This document shows positions 14,827-21,590 of a stretch of 21,590 nucleotides of DNA, piece by piece. Source of the DNA: Pseudofrankia asymbiotica. GTDB lineage: Bacteria; Actinomycetota; Actinomycetes; Frankiales; Frankiaceae. The stretch covers positions 120,819-142,408 of the forward strand of contig NZ_MOMC01000008.1 of assembly GCF_001983105.1 (NCBI RefSeq), written 5' to 3'. The notes beneath the pieces were generated by a model, which saw only the letters and a program-made list of their open reading frames with translations, was not told where the DNA came from and searched no databases. The number at the start of each line of letters is the position of its first letter. Position 1 is the stretch's first letter. The position numbers and the translations under genes were made by a program.

Positions 14827-16679
14827 TGGGGGAGCGACCCGCGGCCGACCCGGCCGCCGCCCTGCCCCCCACGCCCGCCCGGCCCGCGCCCGACCCCTAC
14901 CGGTGGACCGCGCTGACGAACACCACGGCGGCGGTGTTCATGTCGGCGCTCGACGGCTCGATCGTGCTGATCGCGCTGCCGGCGATCTTCCGGGGCGTGC
15001 ACCTGGACCCGCTGGCCCCGGGCAACATCGCGTTCCTGCTGTGGATGATCATGGGTTATCGGCTGGTACAGGCGGTCCTCGTGGTCACCGTCGGCCGGCT
15101 CGGCGACATGTTCGGCCGCGTCCGGCTCTACAACGCCGGGTTCGCGGTGTTCACCGTCGCCTCCGTGCTGCTGTCGTTCGACCCGTTCGACAAGGCGCAC
15201 GGGGCGATGTGGCTGATCGGCTGGCGGCTGCTGCAGGCCGTCGGCGGGTCGATGCTCACGGCGAACTCCGCGGCGATCCTCACCGACGCCTTCCCGGCCG
15301 AGCAGCGCGGCTTCGCGCTCGGTATCAACCAGGTCGCCGCGCTCGCCGGCCAGTTCGTCGGCCTTGTCGCCGGCGGGCTGCTCGCCGCCTGGGACTGGCG
15401 GGCCGTCTTCTGGGTCAACGTCCCCGTCGGCATCTTCGGCACGATCTGGGCCTACGCCCGGCTGCGCGAGACGGCGGCGCGCGGCGGCGGCCGGATCGAC
15501 TGGTGGGGCAACCTCACCTTCGGCGTCGGCCTGTCCGCGGTGCTCGTCGCCGTGACCTACGGCCTGCAGCCCTACGGCGGCCACACCATGGGCTGGACCC
15601 GGCCGCTCGTGATCGCCCTGCTCGCCGCCGGCGGCGCACTGCTGGTGGCGTTCGTCGCCATCGAGAACCGGATCAGGACGCCGATGGTGAACCTGGGGCT
15701 CTTCCGCAACCGCGCCTTCGCCATGGGCAACATCGCCGGGCTGTGCGTGTCGATCGGCCGCGGCGGGATGCAGTTCATCCTGATCGTCTGGCTGCAGGGC
15801 GTGTGGCTGCCGCTGCACGGCTACGACTACGAGGACACCCCGCTGCGGGCCGGCATCTTCCTGCTCCCGCTCACGTTCGGGTTCCTCGTCGCCGGGCCGA
15901 TCAGCGGCTACCTGTCCGACCGGCTGGGCTCGCGGGGCATCGCCAGCTCCGGGGCGGTGCTGTTCGGCGCCACCTTCGTCGGCCTCATGCTGCTGCCGGT
16001 CGACTTCGGCTACGTGCCGTTCGCGCTGCTGATCACGGTGAACGGGATCGCCAGCGGCATGTTCGCCTCCCCGAACTCGTCGTCGATCATGGGGAGCGTG
16101 CCGGCGCCGCAGCGGGGCGTGGCCTCCGGGATGCGCGCGACGTTCCAGAACACGGGGACCGCCCTGTCGATCGGCGTCTTCTTCTCCCTCATGATCGCCG
16201 GGCTGGCCGGCAGCCTCCCACGGGCCCTGTCCACGGGCCTCACCCAGCAGGGCGTGCCCGCGGACGTCGCCACCCAGGTCGGGCACCTGCCGCCGGTCGC
16301 GTCGCTGTTCGCCGCGCAGCTGGGGTTCAACCCGCTCGAGCACCTGCTCCCCGCCGGCACGCTCGCGCGGCTCACCCCGCGACAGCGGGAGGCGCTGACC
16401 GGCCACGAGTTCTTCCCCAACCTGATCTCCGGGCCGTTCCACCACGGCCTGGTCGTGGTGTTCGCCGTCGCCACGGTCCTCGCCCTGGTCGCCGCCGTCG
16501 CCTCCGCGCTGCGCGGCGCCCGCCAGCCGCCCGTCCCGGCGGGAATTCCCGCCGCCCGCGCGCAGGAGCCCGGCCAGCCGGCGGCCGGCGTCGAGCCGGA
16601 CGGCACGCCGGAGGTGGCGCCCGCCGCGCGGGACGCCCTGCCGGCGCCCGGGGACGGCGCGCCGCGACCACACGGCTAG
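14826..16679 (+). CDS. MFS exporter, DHA2 (14-TM drug:H+ antiporter) type
   Basis: A 617-residue protein whose ATG overlaps the TGA of the previous gene (TGATG). The first membrane helix contains FMSALDGSIVLIALPAI, a DHA2-like motif; VGRLGDMFGRVRLYNAG between helices 2 and 3 is MFS motif A. About 14 hydrophobic segments follow, the last (HHGLVVVFAVATVLALVAAV) after a long external loop at about residues 460-540. The final 55 residues are a Pro/Ala/Gly-rich cytoplasmic tail. The family exports drugs and amphipathic compounds using the proton gradient. With the MarR regulator and hydrolase it forms a detoxification-type operon; the substrate is unknown. Confidence 0.92.
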   Translation: MGERPAADPAAALPPTPARPAPDPYRWTALTNTTAAVFMSALDGSIVLIALPAIFRGVHLDPLAPGNIAFLLWMIMGYRLVQAVLVVTVGRLGDMFGRVRLYNAGFAVFTVASVLLSFDPFDKAHGAMWLIGWRLLQAVGGSMLTANSAAILTDAFPAEQRGFALGINQVAALAGQFVGLVAGGLLAAWDWRAVFWVNVPVGIFGTIWAYARLRETAARGGGRIDWWGNLTFGVGLSAVLVAVTYGLQPYGGHTMGWTRPLVIALLAAGGALLVAFVAIENRIRTPMVNLGLFRNRAFAMGNIAGLCVSIGRGGMQFILIVWLQGVWLPLHGYDYEDTPLRAGIFLLPLTFGFLVAGPISGYLSDRLGSRGIASSGAVLFGATFVGLMLLPVDFGYVPFALLITVNGIASGMFASPNSSSIMGSVPAPQRGVASGMRATFQNTGTALSIGVFFSLMIAGLAGSLPRALSTGLTQQGVPADVATQVGHLPPVASLFAAQLGFNPLEHLLPAGTLARLTPRQREALTGHEFFPNLISGPFHHGLVVVFAVATVLALVAAVASALRGARQPPVPAGIPAARAQEPGQPAAGVEPDGTPEVAPAARDALPAPGDGAPRPHG

Positions 16680-16685
16680 ACGGCC

Positions 16686-16703
16686 CGGGCACGGCGGTGC
16701 CCG
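16686..16703 (+). terminator. Short GC hairpin after the MFS gene
   Basis: CGGGCAC (16686-16692) and GTGCCCG (16697-16703) form a 7-bp stem with a 4-base loop, 7 bases past the MFS stop codon. It is a plausible terminator for the marR operon. Confidence 0.5.
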
Positions 16704-16804
16704 CCAGCGGTTTTCGGCCCGCTGTCAGCCGGACCCGCCATCCCATCCGACGGCCGGGCGGGCCGGGCGGCCTTCTCCGTGTCACCCGGCCGACCGTGAC
16801 CGGG

Positions 16805-17320
16805 TCAGCGCACGGAGACCCTCGCGCCCTGCCGGCCCAGCTGCGCGCTCGGCGAAGCCTGCGGCTTCCCTCCCCGCCGGAACGTGACGGTCACCGTGTT
16901 GCCCGCGGCCGTGGAACCCTTGGCGCCCACGACCACCCGCACGGTGCCGAGCCCGGCCGGCCGGTTCGCGTCCGCCGAGGTCAGCGCCGAGATCTCGAGC
17001 GTCGTCCCGGCCGGCACCGTCACCGTCACGTGGGTCACCTCGCCGGTCTTCAGCCGGTAGACGCCGACGACGGTGCCGGCCGTGACGTCGCGGACCAGCA
17101 CGGCCCGTGCCCCCGCCGGCAGCGACGCCGGCGCGATGGCGATGTCCACCCGCACCTGCTGGCGGGCCGGGCTCGCCGCCGAGGACGACGCCGCCGACGG
17201 CCGGGCCGCCGAGGGCGCGGTGGCGGTGGCCGCACTGGCGGGCAGCGCCGCGGCGCCGACGACCGCCGCGCCGGCCAGCGTCACGGAAATGGTACGGCGG
17301 ACATTCCTGGAAAAGCGCAC
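16805..17320 (-). CDS. Secreted protein of unknown function
   Basis: A 171-residue protein if the GTG at 17320 is used, which lies 7 bases after AGGAG; an ATG at 17338 would place this AGGAG inside the gene and is less likely. The N-terminus MRFSRNVRRTISVTLAGAAV, followed by VGAAALPASA, is a Sec signal peptide with cleavage after ASA. A short Ala/Ser-rich linker leads to a beta-rich domain (VRVDIAIAP, VTHVTVTVPAGTTLEISALT, VRVVVGAKG, VTVTFRRGG). No Cys occurs in the mature part and no wall-anchoring motif is seen, so it is probably released or loosely bound. I do not recognise the family. Confidence 0.8.
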   Translation of the reverse strand: MRFSRNVRRTISVTLAGAAVVGAAALPASAATATAPSAARPSAASSSAASPARQQVRVDIAIAPASLPAGARAVLVRDVTAGTVVGVYRLKTGEVTHVTVTVPAGTTLEISALTSADANRPAGLGTVRVVVGAKGSTAAGNTVTVTFRRGGKPQASPSAQLGRQGARVSVR

Positions 17321-17620
17321 AACATTTCTCCTCAGCATGCAAACGGATAATTCACGCCCGGCCTCCCGGACTCCTTCCAGCGACCGGGCCGGGAAGTGAT
17401 TCCGTTACGTTTTCCCAGCTCGTCGGCACTTTCGTCACGCTAGTTCCGCTCCCTGTGCCGACGCCGTGGGAATCCTGTGCGCGCATGAGAGGACGCTGTG
17501 GAGGATCTGTGCCGCCCGGCTTTCCGCGGCGCCGGCACGGGTTTTCCGCGCGGCCGCGGGTGACCGGCCGCACATGGGGACGACGGCGAACCCGGCGGCG
17601 GGTCGGCGCTGGGGCCGCGT

Positions 17621-17678
17621 TTCATGATCTGGTGCGATTGTGGGAGCTGGAGCTCCGAGGATCCCACCAGATCATGAA
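17621..17678. repeat. Large inverted repeat with a nested hairpin
   Basis: TTCATGATCTGGTG at 17621-17634 is the exact complement of CACCAGATCATGAA at 17665-17678. The 30-base loop contains GGAGCT/AGCTCC (17643-17648, 17651-17656), able to form an inner hairpin. The arms are less GC-rich than the surroundings. No gene ends within 170 bases, so a terminator role is unlikely. Confidence 0.75.
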
Positions 17679-17694
17679 CGGCTCGTACCCTCGC

Positions 17695-17778
17695 GGCGAA
17701 GGCGAAGGCGAAGGCGAAGGCGAAGGCGAAGGCGAAGGCGAAGGCGAAGGCGAAGGCGAAGGCGAAGGCGAAGGCGAA
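17695..17778. repeat. Tandem hexanucleotide array (GGCGAA) x 14
   Basis: Fourteen perfect consecutive copies of GGCGAA, 84 bases, 65 bases downstream of the NUDIX stop codon on the minus strand. Perfect repetition implies recent expansion by replication slippage. It lies outside any credible gene. Confidence 0.97.
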
Positions 17779-17843
17779 GGTGCCCGGTGCCCCGGCGCTC
17801 GACGTGTCCGGCGGCGGATCCGTCCGCGGCCGGGTCTCTCAGC

Positions 17844-18308
17844 TCAGCCGGCTGGCCGTCGCCGGAGAAACCGCTCCACGATCTCCCGGTCGAGGTCGCG
17901 GGTGAGCAGCGACGCGGCCGCGTCAGGTGGCAGCCAGCGCAGCTGGTCGACCTCCTCGTTGGGTGTGAACGTCCCCCCGGTCGCGCGCAGCGCCCAGTAC
18001 CGCACGGCCTTGGTCGCCGCAATCCCGTGCCGGTGCACCGGGTAGGTCACGTCGCCGAGGGGCGCGCCGACCTCGACGGCGAGCCCGGTCTCCTCGGCGA
18101 CCTCGCGGACGGCCGCGGCCAGCCAGGTCTCGCCGTCGCCGAGCTTGCCCTTGGGCAGCGACCAGTCGTCGTACCTTGGCCGGTGCACCAGCACGATCTC
18201 GACCCCGCCGGCCGCGGCGGGCCGCCACACCACTCCGCCGGCCGCCCGGACCTCGACGCTGCCGGCGGGGGTCCGCTTCGCCTCGGTGGCCTTTCCCGCC
18301 TCGTCCAT
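17844..18308 (-). CDS. NUDIX hydrolase (MutT-like)
   Basis: A 154-residue protein; ATG at 18308 has GAGGGGG about 5 bases upstream. The Nudix box GX5EX7REUXEEXGU is complete: G54, E60, R68, E69, E72, E73 and G75 in the stretch GKLGDGETWLAAAV followed by REVAEETGL. These acidic residues bind Mg and cleave nucleoside diphosphates linked to another group. AAGGVVWRP and VHRPRYDDWSLPKG ahead of the box resemble MutT1-type and diadenosine-polyphosphate hydrolases of actinobacteria, but the C-terminal phosphatase domain of MutT1 is absent. The gene is directly downstream of uracil-DNA glycosylase in the same orientation, 105 bases away, so a nucleotide-pool-cleaning role is plausible. Confidence 0.93.
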   Translation of the reverse strand: MDEAGKATEAKRTPAGSVEVRAAGGVVWRPAAAGGVEIVLVHRPRYDDWSLPKGKLGDGETWLAAAVREVAEETGLAVEVGAPLGDVTYPVHRHGIAATKAVRYWALRATGGTFTPNEEVDQLRWLPPDAAASLLTRDLDREIVERFLRRRPAG

Positions 18309-18361
18309 CACGCCCCCTCTTACCCGGGCGTCCACCTGCCCACCCGCCGGCCGCTCATGCT

Positions 18362-18387
18362 GGCCGTCCGCCCGGAGGCGGGCGGCC
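18362..18387 (-). terminator. Hairpin downstream of the uracil-DNA glycosylase gene
   Basis: The arms 18362-18372 and 18377-18387 pair over 11 bp with one mismatch and a 4-base loop, 27 bases past the stop codon. Confidence 0.5.
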
Positions 18388-18413
18388 GTCCGCCCGCCCA
18401 CGGTCCGCCCGGC

Positions 18414-19091
18414 CTACGGGAGGCGCCAGTCGACGGGCTGGGCGCCCTGGCTGAGCAGGAGGTCGTTGGCGCGGCTGAACGGCCGGGAGCCGAAGAAGCC
18501 ACGGTCCGCGGAGCGAGGCGACGGGTGGGCGGACTCGATCGTCGGGGTGCCGTCCAGGAAGGGCTTCAGGCTGCGCGCGTCGGCGCCCCACAGGATCGCG
18601 ACCAGGGGCTTGCCCCGGGCGGCCAGGGCGCGGATCGCCTGCTCGGTGACCACCTCCCAGCCCTTGCCCCGATGCGAGCCCGGCTTGCCCGGCGCCGTCG
18701 TCAGGGCCCTGTTCAGCAGCAGCACGCCCTGCCGGGTCCACGGCGTGAGGTCACCGTTCGAGGGCCTCGGCACGTCCAGGTCCGAGCACAGCTCCTGGAA
18801 GATGTTCTCCAGGCTGCCCGGAAGCCGGCGCACCTCGGGCGCGACCGCGAAGCTGTACCCGATGGCCATCCCCGGGGCCGGGTAGGGATCCTGCCCGACG
18901 ATCAGCACCCGGACCTCGTCGAAGGGCTGCTTGAAGGCCCGCAGGACGTTCTCGCCGGCCGGGAGGTAGCTGCGCCCCGCCGCGATCTCCGCGCGCAGGA
19001 ACTCACCCATGGACGCGATCCGGTCAGCCACCGGCTCCAGGGCCTGCGCCCAGCCCGGTTCGACGAGTTCCCGCAGTGGTTGTGCCGACAT
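18414..19091 (-). CDS. ung: Uracil-DNA glycosylase, family 1
   Basis: A 225-residue protein, normal for Ung. [10 protein letters not shown] carries the water-activating Asp68; GYSFAV follows, then [17 protein letters not shown], the LLLN motif with the uracil-recognition Asn, and [17 protein letters not shown] near the C-terminus with the catalytic His189 and the minor-groove loop (usually HPSPLS; here Arg replaces Leu). It removes uracil from DNA to start base-excision repair, important in a genome this GC-rich where cytosine deamination is the main hazard. ATG at 19091 is the only good start; a weak AGGG ribosome site lies about 10 bases upstream. The NUDIX gene follows on the same strand. 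Confidence 0.97.
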   Translation of the reverse strand: MSAQPLRELVEPGWAQALEPVADRIASMGEFLRAEIAAGRSYLPAGENVLRAFKQPFDEVRVLIVGQDPYPAPGMAIGYSFAVAPEVRRLPGSLENIFQELCSDLDVPRPSNGDLTPWTRQGVLLLNRALTTAPGKPGSHRGKGWEVVTEQAIRALAARGKPLVAILWGADARSLKPFLDGTPTIESAHPSPRSADRGFFGSRPFSRANDLLLSQGAQPVDWRLP

Positions 19092-19137
19092 GGCTGATCA
19101 CCCTACTGACGCCGCCCACCGCCCGGAGGGGTGGGCG

Positions 19138-19175
19138 GGCGTGGCCTCCCTCGGGCTTCTCGGGGAGGCCACGCC
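19138..19175 (-). terminator. Hairpin terminator, 13-bp stem
   Basis: The arms 19138-19150 and 19163-19175 are perfect complements around a 12-base loop. It lies 44 bases past the lipoprotein stop at 19219 and before the glycosylase start at 19091. Confidence 0.75.
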
Positions 19176-19218
19176 ACGCCGCGGGGTGTGGCCGACGCCC
19201 GCCCGCGGACGACGGGGA

Positions 19219-19917
19219 TCAGGGGCCGGTCTCGGGGTTGACCGTGACCGTGGGGCTGGCGGCGGGCTGCCCAAGCCGGGTCAGCGCGGTCCGGGCGAGG
19301 TCGACGATGCCCGGGCGCGCCGTCTCCGGCGTGTCGGAGGCGACGGTGACCGACAGGTCGCCGACCTTCCCACCGCCCAGCCTGATCGTCCAGACGGTGG
19401 CGTAGGTGAGACCGCCGACGCTGAGGGCGGTGCCGTACTTCGCCGCGTCGCCCAGGTCGGAGACCGGCTCGGTCGTGCTGGACTTGTACAGGCTGCCGGC
19501 GACCGAGGCGTCGAGCTCCTCGGCGGCGGTCTTGTTCTCGTCGGCGGAACGGACGTCGACGGTCAGCAGCCCGACCGGGACCGCTCCGTCGGTGAAGGCG
19601 CAGGTCAGCACGGTCTTGCCGGAACCGGTCGGCGACCCGCCCACCGGGGTCAGCGTCACCGACGCGCGGCCCGCGACCCGTTCGACCGACGACGCCTCGA
19701 CCAGGCCACAGGCCGACGCCGGCATCGCGAACGGCCCTTCGCTCGTCGTCGTGGATCCACCAGGCGTGGGTCCGCTGGGCGTAGGTCCGCCGGGCGTGGC
19801 GGTCCCGGACGCGCCGGTCCCCACGCCGTCGGACGTGCCGCTGACGGCGTCGCAGCCCGCCATCGCGAACACGGCACACAGAGAGACGGCCGCGGCCGTC
19901 GCCGTTCGGGTCCACAT
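19219..19917 (-). CDS. Lipoprotein (DUF3558-like), paralogue of 4820-5452
   Basis: A 232-residue protein; ATG at 19917 follows an AAGGGG ribosome site by 7 bases, although the frame stays open far upstream. The signal peptide MWTRTATAAAVSLCAVFAMA ends in a lipobox before Cys22 (AMAGC). A Pro/Gly/Ser/Thr linker follows, then the domain shared with the other lipoprotein: SACGLVEASSVERVAGRASV, LTCAFTDGAVPVGLLTVDV, AKYGTALSVGGLTYATVWTI and DLARTAL. The shared Cys pair and the matching order of all blocks make these clear paralogues. They are about 14 kb apart and neither has a recognisable partner gene. Location on the outer membrane face is expected; the function is unknown. Confidence 0.86.
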   Translation of the reverse strand: MWTRTATAAAVSLCAVFAMAGCDAVSGTSDGVGTGASGTATPGGPTPSGPTPGGSTTTSEGPFAMPASACGLVEASSVERVAGRASVTLTPVGGSPTGSGKTVLTCAFTDGAVPVGLLTVDVRSADENKTAAEELDASVAGSLYKSSTTEPVSDLGDAAKYGTALSVGGLTYATVWTIRLGGGKVGDLSVTVASDTPETARPGIVDLARTALTRLGQPAASPTVTVNPETGP

Positions 19918-20133
19918 ACCGGGCCCCTTCGCCAGGATCAATCCGACCGGTGTGCGCGGAGGCGCCACCCTGACCCGGGTTGCCCGTTTGAGGCGTTCTA
20001 TAACGTCTGCCCGCTTAACCTGGTCCGGAGGCGTCGGCGGAGTTCGCCCAGCAGCCGAAAGGCATATGCCGCCACTGGCTGTTGAGCGGACGGGCAGCTG
20101 ACCGAGACCAGACCGTATTGGGAGAGATCCTGC

Positions 20134-21021
20134 ATGCGCGAGTTGACCGGCCAGGGTGAGCAGGCGGTCGTGGATCTCGCCCGCCGGTACGGCGTGAGCA
20201 CCGACGCGGTGCGCACGCTGCTGGAGGCGGTACGGCGGGGCAACGGCACCGGGGCACAGTTCTCCCATCCTGAGCTCGGCGGCAGCGGGCAGTGGATGGC
20301 CGGCGGCATGACGATGATCGGCGACATGTTCGACAACGGCCTGAAGGCCACGGTCAGCGGCCTCGCCGCGGAACTGTCGAACCTGCTCGCCTCGACGCCG
20401 GTGTACGCACCCGCGCCACCGCCGCCCGGCGCCGACGCGCGGCCCGGCGCGGTCCACCCGGCGAACCTGGACGACTGGTGGCCCGGTGACCTGGGGCGGC
20501 CCAGCTCCAGCGGCGGCCAGAACGACTCCCGGTACGCGGTCTTCCCGGCCGCGCGGCGGCTGGCCGTGCAGAGCGGAGACGGCCCGGTCCGGATCCACGA
20601 CACCCTCGACCACCTCATCGGCGGAGTGCGACAGCAACAGGGCGCCGTGCCCGGGACGCTGTCCTTCTCCAGTCAGCACGGCACCTTCACCGTCGACAGC
20701 CTGCCCCTGGTGAGCACGGCACCCCCGGACCCGCGGCAGCACCCAGCCGCGCGGCAGGACCCGGTCCCCGCGCCCCAGCCCGCCTCGGAACCGCCCGACC
20801 TCGTCCGCCCGGCGGCCGCCCCGGTGTCGGTTCCTGGGTCGAGCCCCGACCCGGTCGCCAGCGCGCCCCGGCCCGCCCCCGCGGCGGGGGCCGCCGCGGG
20901 CGGCACGGACCCCGAGGTGGTCCTGGCGACCCTTGACCGGCTGGGCGACCTGCACCAGCGCGGCGTGCTCTCGGACGACGAGTTCGCCGCCAAGAAGGCC
21001 GAGCTGCTGGCCCGCCTGTAG
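20134..21021 (+). CDS. SHOCT-domain protein with N-terminal HTH-like segment
   Basis: A 295-residue protein; ATG at 20134 follows GGGAGAG. Residues about 1-35 (GEQAVVDLARRYGVSTDAVR, TLLEAVRRG) look like a small helix-turn-helix. FSHPELGGSGQWMAGGMTMI followed by GDMFDNGLKATV (about residues 43-75) is a conserved block recurring in similar SHOCT proteins. Residues 115-200 contain short beta segments, and 200-260 are a Pro/Ala linker. The C-terminal 30 residues (LDRLGDLHQRGVLSDDEFAA, KKAELLARL) are a SHOCT motif, a short helical element thought to mediate oligomerisation or membrane association. No signal peptide is seen. It may be a DNA-associated or adaptor protein; no function is established. 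Confidence 0.85.
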   Translation: MRELTGQGEQAVVDLARRYGVSTDAVRTLLEAVRRGNGTGAQFSHPELGGSGQWMAGGMTMIGDMFDNGLKATVSGLAAELSNLLASTPVYAPAPPPPGADARPGAVHPANLDDWWPGDLGRPSSSGGQNDSRYAVFPAARRLAVQSGDGPVRIHDTLDHLIGGVRQQQGAVPGTLSFSSQHGTFTVDSLPLVSTAPPDPRQHPAARQDPVPAPQPASEPPDLVRPAAAPVSVPGSSPDPVASAPRPAPAAGAAAGGTDPEVVLATLDRLGDLHQRGVLSDDEFAAKKAELLARL

Positions 21022-21051
21022 GTCCTTTCCGGCGACGCCGAAGCCGGGGCC

Positions 21052-21590
21052 CTACGCCGGGGGGCGCGTCCAGCCGCCGACGACCAGAGTCTCGGTATCG
21101 CCGAGGTTGAGGTGAAGCGTCAGGATCACCGGCGCGGCGCCGGGCTGGGCCCGCACCCTGAGATACGGGATGCTGTTGGAGTCGTTGCGCCACTCGAAGG
21201 CCGAAAAGGCGCGCTCGCCCGGCTTCAGGACCAGCGGGCCGGCGGGTTCGTCGAATCCCGGTAGCGCCGGCACCCCGGATTGTGCCGGGATACCGCTCCC
21301 CTGCCGGATCTGGATTCCCTCGACGGGTGACCGGTCCTCGTCCAGCACCTCCAGGAGCGGGTAGCCGTCGAGGGAGTAGTCGCGCGTCCCGCAGTTCTCC
21401 AGGGATATCCGCTGCTCGCTTCGGCCCATGGCGGTGGTCCCGTCAGCGGCGGTGAGGCGGACGCCGGAGAGCGGGCACTCGCCGGGCGCGGGCGGCGCCT
21501 GGGCGGCGGGCACCCTGGTCACCCTGGCGACCCTGGCGTCGGTCACCGGGCACGAGCCGGGGCGCGGCGCCCCCGGCTGGACCGTGCCGT
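21052..21590 (-). CDS. DUF4232-type exported protein, C-terminal part (5' end outside window)
   Basis: The minus-strand frame is open from the window edge at 21590 to the stop at 21052-21054, about 178 codons, so the N-terminus with any signal peptide is missing. CPLSGVRLTAADGTTAMG, then ISLENCGTRDYSLDGYPLLE and VLDEDRSPVE, match DUF4232 domains, where a Cys in the first strand and one in the N-C motif probably pair, and GYP is characteristic. VLKPGERAFSAFEWRND and the last strand, LTLHLNLGD, follow. DUF4232 proteins are secreted or lipidated in actinobacteria, with no known activity. An internal GTG at 21546 is probably not the start, since PGSCPVTDARV continues the pattern upstream. Confidence 0.8.
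   Translation of the reverse strand, partial: GTVQPGAPRPGSCPVTDARVARVTRVPAAQAPPAPGECPLSGVRLTAADGTTAMGRSEQRISLENCGTRDYSLDGYPLLEVLDEDRSPVEGIQIRQGSGIPAQSGVPALPGFDEPAGPLVLKPGERAFSAFEWRNDSNSIPYLRVRAQPGAAPVILTLHLNLGDTETLVVGGWTRPPA

Larger units (their letters stand above)
17321..17843. other. Non-coding interval of 523 bases with an inverted repeat and a hexanucleotide array
   Basis: Holds the promoter region of the secreted-protein gene (AT-richer at 17340-17420), a 14-bp inverted repeat at 17621-17678, and (GGCGAA)14 at 17695-17778. Reading frames crossing the array give only Gly-Glu, Leu-Arg or poly-Arg runs and are not genes. Confidence 0.6.

Noticed and set aside
17339..17440. Riboswitch (c-di-AMP or cobalamin type) upstream of the secreted protein
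   Set aside because: The leader has some GC-rich pairing but none of the conserved core motifs could be located.
17695..17778. CRISPR array
   Set aside because: The repeats are 6 bases with no spacers, and no cas genes are present.
17107..18045. Plus-strand frames with long Gly-Glu or poly-Arg runs
   Set aside because: They are created by the GGCGAA array and run antisense through the clearly real NUDIX gene.
19918..20133. Promoter pair (TATAAC or TATAGA near 20000) for the divergent lipoprotein and SHOCT genes
   Set aside because: A -10-like sequence is present on both strands, but no -35 element lies at suitable spacing, so no promoter was called.

Overview
The window is very GC-rich actinobacterial chromosome, with G/C at nearly every third codon position, many GTG starts and leaderless promoters. 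Family content (SigE-type and ECF41-type sigma factors, a TIGR00027-type methyltransferase, Uma2, SHOCT and DUF4232 proteins, many lipoproteins) fits a Frankia-, Streptomyces- or Micromonospora-like soil actinomycete. The species cannot be fixed from the sequence alone. No rRNA, tRNA, CRISPR array, transposase or phage gene was seen.

Left part (1-5460): the 3' end of a membrane-anchored extracytoplasmic protein ends at a strong hairpin. An extended-SDR epimerase follows, then a SigE-family sigma factor gene coupled to a full-length paralogue of the first protein. The two paralogues share a cytoplasmic stub, one membrane helix, an outer domain beginning with a VTWLPDG motif, and a CX12C pair at the extreme C-terminus. 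The arrangement suggests a duplicated sigma/sensor module. A convergent Ser/Thr-rich lipoprotein gene shares a hairpin terminator with the second paralogue.

Middle part (5580-13150): a methyltransferase-TetR operon (minus strand) has a perfect TetR-like palindrome in its leader. Beyond a 50-bp perfect palindrome come a GNAT acetyltransferase and an integral membrane protein. The latter overlaps the convergent gene of a Uma2-type nuclease with a duplicated N-terminal motif. An ECF41-type sigma factor with a SnoaL-like C-terminal extension is divergent from an AhpD/carboxymuconolactone-decarboxylase-like gene, which is the classical ECF41 partnership. A secreted ACMSD-like amidohydrolase with a twin-arginine-like leader follows.

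Right part (13150-21590): a MarR regulator, apparently leaderless and with operator-like repeats over its promoter, heads an operon with a cysteine-less isochorismatase-like hydrolase and a DHA2-type 14-TM exporter. Next are a secreted protein of unknown function, a non-coding interval with a large inverted repeat and a (GGCGAA)14 tandem array, then NUDIX hydrolase, uracil-DNA glycosylase, a second copy of the lipoprotein family, a SHOCT-domain protein, and the 3' part of a DUF4232-type secreted protein cut by the window edge.

The recurring theme is envelope sensing and stress response: two sigma systems, exported paralogue pairs, and repressor-controlled small operons. No defence or mobile system is evident. 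The least explained elements are the sigma-linked paralogue family, the 50-bp palindrome, and the hexanucleotide array beside a cruciform-capable repeat.
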